The translations under genes and the position numbers were made by a program. A DNA stretch of 8,156 bases from CAZUNO01 sp964621445 [NCBI: Candidatus Hadarchaeota archaeon] (GTDB lineage Archaea; CAYQAE01; CAYVLA01): contig CAZUNO010000059.1 in the NCBI GenBank assembly GCA_964621445.1, forward strand, positions 1 through 8,156. The letters are read 5' to 3'. Below the pieces are notes generated by a model. That model worked only from the letters and a program-made list of their open reading frames with translations. It had not been told where the DNA came from and searched no databases. Every line of letters begins with the position of its first letter. Position 1 is the first letter of the stretch. Below, in pieces: positions 5,535 through 8,156 of the stretch.

Positions 5535-7559
5535 CTATTTGACATCTTCCTTTTTAATCATGTACTTCCAGATCCCCCATGTTGTTCCAAGAAGATAGGC
5601 ACTGTTCTCTAGGAGGGAGATAAACGGCAGAAAGACCAGATATCGGAGCTTCGTTACGAAAAGCCCTCTATTGGCAAGGCCGTGATAGGCCAGAAGCGAG
5701 AGATATAGGGCTGGCATTAGGGACACGAGGAATATGGGTCTGAAAGGCCCCACGATAAGTGATATGCCTATCAGCGACCATATTGCAAAGGCCCTCAGGG
5801 GAGCCTTTCCCGTGAACCGGTTATATCGCACCCTTTCCTTGGAGTGGAAGAAGTTTCGCTTCCAGTAGGAAATCGTGGTCCTTGGCTCCCCGGCATGGTA
5901 CTGAACCGCATCGGGGAGGAAGGCGATATCATAACCGGCCTGAAAAACGCGGTCTCCAAGCTCCCTTTCCTCGGCGACGGTTAGCTTCTCCTCGAAACCT
6001 CCCGTTTCCTCCAGTATGTTCCTGGGGAATCCCCAGGCACAGAAGGGCCTGTATTTATGGTAGTTAATCTGGTATTGGGCATTGAGGCACTTCAGGTAGA
6101 AGGTTTCCGGTTTGTAGATCCTCCTAGCATCGGCAATAGGGGTAAATTCGTTGATTCTTGACACTATTTTTTCGGCCCAATCACTGGAAAACACGGTATC
6201 CCCATCGCCAAAAAGGATGATATCGGATTCGCTTGACCTCCATCCCGCATTCCTGGTGGCACCAGGTGGCCTTCTGTTTATGCTCAACACCCGGGCCCCC
6301 AGGGATTTTGCTATGGAGGCCGTCCGGTCCCTGGAACCGCTGTCAACAACTATCAGTTCATCGAGGTCTATACTCTGATCCTTCAGGGATTGAACGCAGG
6401 GACCTATGTACTTCTCCTCGTCCTGGGCCGGGACCACAACCGAGACCGAGAGCTCACCGGGTGAACTACTTCCCTTCAGTTCGCCGGTGACGATGGATTC
6501 GATCTTCTCTCTCGAGTTCTCGGATGAATACTTCTCTCTGACAATTTTTATTGAATTCTCAGCCAATGAGGAGGATAACCCATCATCACGAGAGATACGG
6601 ATAATACCCTCGGCCAATGCCCTAGCATCCCCGGGCTCAACCAACAGCCCCGAGTCACCGCCCAAAAGGTCCGAGATGCATCCCACGTCGGTGGCCACCA
6701 CGGGTGTTCCGGATGCCATGTATTCCATTAGCTTGATCGGGCACTGCGCCCTGTGCACCGGCGTATCCAGATTAGGCAGAACAAGAACATCTGCGGCGGC
6801 CATGTAATCAGGTATCTCCAGGTTATTCACATGTCCGGTAAATAGCATCGAGCCTTTCAGACCGTCAATTGCATTCTGTAAATTCCTCCTTACGGCTTCC
6901 TCGGCCCCACCCACAACCATGAGAAAAGCGTTGGGGTATTCTTCGAGAACCTGACGCATGGCATCCAATAGAACGAATATTCCCTTTGAGGTCTTGACGG
7001 TTCCCACATAGGCGATAACCGGGCTCCTTCCGGGGCAGTTGTTTTTCCTAATCGTTTCCCCGTCCCCCGCCTGGAAAAAATCGGTTGATACAGGGACCGG
7101 GAGAACGATCCCTCCATATTTCTGGTGAAGGTAGGATGATGCAACCGTTACCTTGTCGGCGAGAAACCTGAACTGTGAGCTGATTAGCGGTATCAATGCC
7201 CTTAATGGGCTTCCCTCGAACCGGGCCAGTTCAACCTCGTCATCTCCGGTGTCAAAAACGAACCGCTTGCCGTTCATCTTGGCAAGAGCACCGACCAGGC
7301 AGGAGTAGAATCGGATATCGCAGGCGACCACCACATCCGAATTCCTCGCCATCTTCCAGCCTTCAAGGATCTTGAAGGGGAGAAAATTGCTAAGGCGGTG
7401 TAGCTCGACTCCAGGTTCTTCCTTGTAGAAGGGCATTCCCACTTCCCCGGGACCCGCCACCTTGGTCTCATGTACATTGGATAAGAGCTTGGCAAAGGCC
7501 ATAGGCCGGCTAAGGTTGCTCTTATTTACGTGCGGTGCGAGGAAGCATATCCTTGTCAT
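5535..7559 (-). CDS. Bifunctional GT4-GT2 glycosyltransferase fusion with C-terminal membrane tail, 674 residues
   Basis: Two complete glycosyltransferases lie in one uninterrupted frame. Residues 1-360 form a GT4 domain: MTRICFLAPH start, FVFDTGDDEVEL (100-111), AYVGTVKTSKGIFVLLDAM (183-201), MVVGGAEEA (214-222) and the donor segment CPIKLMEYMASGTPVVATDVG (273-293) with E279; PGDARALAEGI closes it. A short serine/glycine linker (363-368) leads to a GT2 domain from about 370: VSVVVPAQDEEKYIGPCVQSL (372-392), VVDSGSRDRT (404-413), PPGATRNAGW (431-440), the metal-binding GDGD (451-454) and VAEERELGDRVFQAGYD (528-544) for the catalytic base region. The tail has hydrophobic segments near 589-604, 606-625 and 639-660. 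No start codon with a ribosome binding site marks the junction, so this is a true fusion. It probably adds two successive sugars to one membrane-bound acceptor. Base composition is clearly richer in G+C than in the genes to the left. The ATG at 7559 has a TATA box about 31 bases upstream and no Shine-Dalgarno sequence. Confidence 0.92.
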   Translation of the reverse strand: MTRICFLAPHVNKSNLSRPMAFAKLLSNVHETKVAGPGEVGMPFYKEEPGVELHRLSNFLPFKILEGWKMARNSDVVVACDIRFYSCLVGALAKMNGKRFVFDTGDDEVELARFEGSPLRALIPLISSQFRFLADKVTVASSYLHQKYGGIVLPVPVSTDFFQAGDGETIRKNNCPGRSPVIAYVGTVKTSKGIFVLLDAMRQVLEEYPNAFLMVVGGAEEAVRRNLQNAIDGLKGSMLFTGHVNNLEIPDYMAAADVLVLPNLDTPVHRAQCPIKLMEYMASGTPVVATDVGCISDLLGGDSGLLVEPGDARALAEGIIRISRDDGLSSSLAENSIKIVREKYSSENSREKIESIVTGELKGSSSPGELSVSVVVPAQDEEKYIGPCVQSLKDQSIDLDELIVVDSGSRDRTASIAKSLGARVLSINRRPPGATRNAGWRSSESDIILFGDGDTVFSSDWAEKIVSRINEFTPIADARRIYKPETFYLKCLNAQYQINYHKYRPFCAWGFPRNILEETGGFEEKLTVAEERELGDRVFQAGYDIAFLPDAVQYHAGEPRTTISYWKRNFFHSKERVRYNRFTGKAPLRAFAIWSLIGISLIVGPFRPIFLVSLMPALYLSLLAYHGLANRGLFVTKLRYLVFLPFISLLENSAYLLGTTWGIWKYMIKKEDVK

Positions 7560-7638
7560 GGACTCTTGTACTCTCTGGTGAAAAGACTATTTATGTCTTC
7601 GATCAATGAGATGATCATTCCTTTCGGATGGCCCCGAC
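7560..7638. promoter_or_regulatory. Divergent promoter region with a TATA element inside an inverted repeat
   Basis: The gap separates the minus-strand fusion gene from the plus-strand GT4 gene. TATTTAT at 7588-7594 (ATAAATA on the minus strand) is flanked by the inverted repeat AAGAC (7583-7587) and GTCTT (7595-7599). On the minus strand the purine-rich CGAAGAC before ATAAATA resembles a TFB recognition element, and its centre is about 32 bases from the ATG at 7559, giving a leader of only a few bases. On the plus strand GAAAAGAC precedes the same box, and the TTG at 7639 lies about 48 bases away, giving a leader of about 20 bases. One symmetric element may therefore drive both genes. Confidence 0.5.
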
Positions 7639-8156
7639 TTGAATATACTCCGTATATCTTCATCCTTCCCTCCGAGGTCAGAGATCGGGAAGCACGCCGG
7701 CCTTGAGCCCAATGTTTATCATCTTTCAAAGCTTCAGGCGGGGTCCGGACATGATGTCCTGGTTATCGCGCCGGGCAATCCACCTGGAATAACCGAGGTA
7801 GGTGGGTTCAGGGTTATCCGTCTGGGAACCATTCGTATGGCCAGATGGATTCTCGGACTGAAATCCGTTATTATCAGCAATAGACTTGGATTCGATCCCC
7901 AGATCATCCATGGCCTGAACCCCATGACCATGGGATGGCTTCTAAGGGCCAGTAGAAGACTTACCAGGGCCAAATTTGTTTTTTCCATCCACGGATCCTA
8001 TCGCGACTCCTCGGCGGAATTTAGAGAACTGGTTCTGCATATCGCCGATGCCGCCGATCGAACGGTCGCTTTATCTCCTTTCCTGGTAAGGTACCTGGTC
8101 CAGGATGGAATCCGAAGAGATTCGATCCGCATGATCCCCTCCGGGGTTGATGTCGA
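7639..8156 (+). CDS. GT4-family glycosyltransferase, N-terminal domain (3' end outside the window), TTG start
   Basis: An open frame of 172 codons runs off the window end. It encodes the acceptor-side half of a GT-B transferase: NILRISSSFPPR (2-13), the glycine loop and helix AGLEPNVYHLSKLQAGSGHD (20-39), VLVIAPG, FDPQIIHGLNPMTMGW (85-100), FVFSIHG (113-119), ADRTVALSP (139-147) and IPSGVD (166-171), the last residues before the donor domain. The TTG at 7639 is the only plausible start: the in-frame stop upstream is at 7612, no ATG or GTG lies between, and the first strand begins directly at this codon. A weak GGATGG at 7626-7631 could assist initiation. The GLEPN and HGLNPM motifs match GLAPN and HSMNPM in the GT4 protein at 744-1877, so the two are paralogues. 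The E-x7-E donor motif lies outside the window. The sugar and acceptor are unknown. Confidence 0.88.
   Translation, partial: MNILRISSSFPPRSEIGKHAGLEPNVYHLSKLQAGSGHDVLVIAPGNPPGITEVGGFRVIRLGTIRMARWILGLKSVIISNRLGFDPQIIHGLNPMTMGWLLRASRRLTRAKFVFSIHGSYRDSSAEFRELVLHIADAADRTVALSPFLVRYLVQDGIRRDSIRMIPSGVDV

Noticed and set aside
6406-6807. 133-codon plus-strand reading frame opposite the fusion gene
   Set aside because: It lies wholly antisense to the strongly supported GT4/GT2 fusion and its translation has no domain signal; it is a by-product of G+C-rich codons on the other strand.
7739-7743. Possible frameshift near a G run early in the last GT4 gene
   Set aside because: On re-indexing, the bases read CAG GCG GGG TCC GGA CAT in one continuous frame, so there is no shift.
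1-8156. CRISPR array, insertion sequence, transposase or integrase attachment sites
   Set aside because: I found no regularly spaced direct repeats, no terminal inverted repeats flanking a gene, and no transposase- or integrase-like protein.

Overview
The window looks archaeal. Isoleucine ATA and arginine AGA/AGG codons are used heavily, two genes appear to begin with TTG, the intergenic gaps hold TATA-like boxes at archaeal promoter distances instead of bacterial -35/-10 pairs, and one gene has a GGTGAG ribosome binding site. A euryarchaeal or Thermoplasmata-like host of medium G+C content is my best guess, but no marker gene settles it.

Layout, left to right: the C-terminal part of a class I SAM-dependent methyltransferase (1-396, +); a 347-base gap with no supportable gene (397-743); a GT4 glycosyltransferase on the minus strand (744-1877); a 70-base divergent promoter region; a membrane-anchored GT2 glycosyltransferase (1948-2967, +); a GT4 transferase with a TTG start (3100-4224, +); another GT4 transferase (4335-5513, +); a 21-base convergent junction; a 674-residue minus-strand protein that fuses a GT4 domain, a GT2 domain and a membrane tail (5535-7559); a second divergent promoter region (7560-7638); and the first 172 codons of a further GT4 transferase with a TTG start (7639 to the window end, +).

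The window is a surface-glycan assembly cluster with six glycosyltransferase catalytic domains in five complete or partial proteins, plus the fusion's second domain. The likely product is a lipid-linked oligosaccharide, for N-glycosylation of S-layer or surface proteins, or a surface polysaccharide. No flippase, polymerase, oligosaccharyltransferase or nucleotide-sugar synthesis gene is visible, so the product and sugars cannot be named. The genes do not form one operon: orientation changes repeatedly and most genes seem to have their own promoter.

The most interesting points are the GT4-GT2-membrane fusion, two pairs of paralogues (GT2 plus membrane tail at 1948-2967 and in the fusion; GT4 at 744-1877 and at 7639 onward), a visible step in base composition at the convergent junction near 5514-5534, and two divergent gene pairs that may each share one TATA element.
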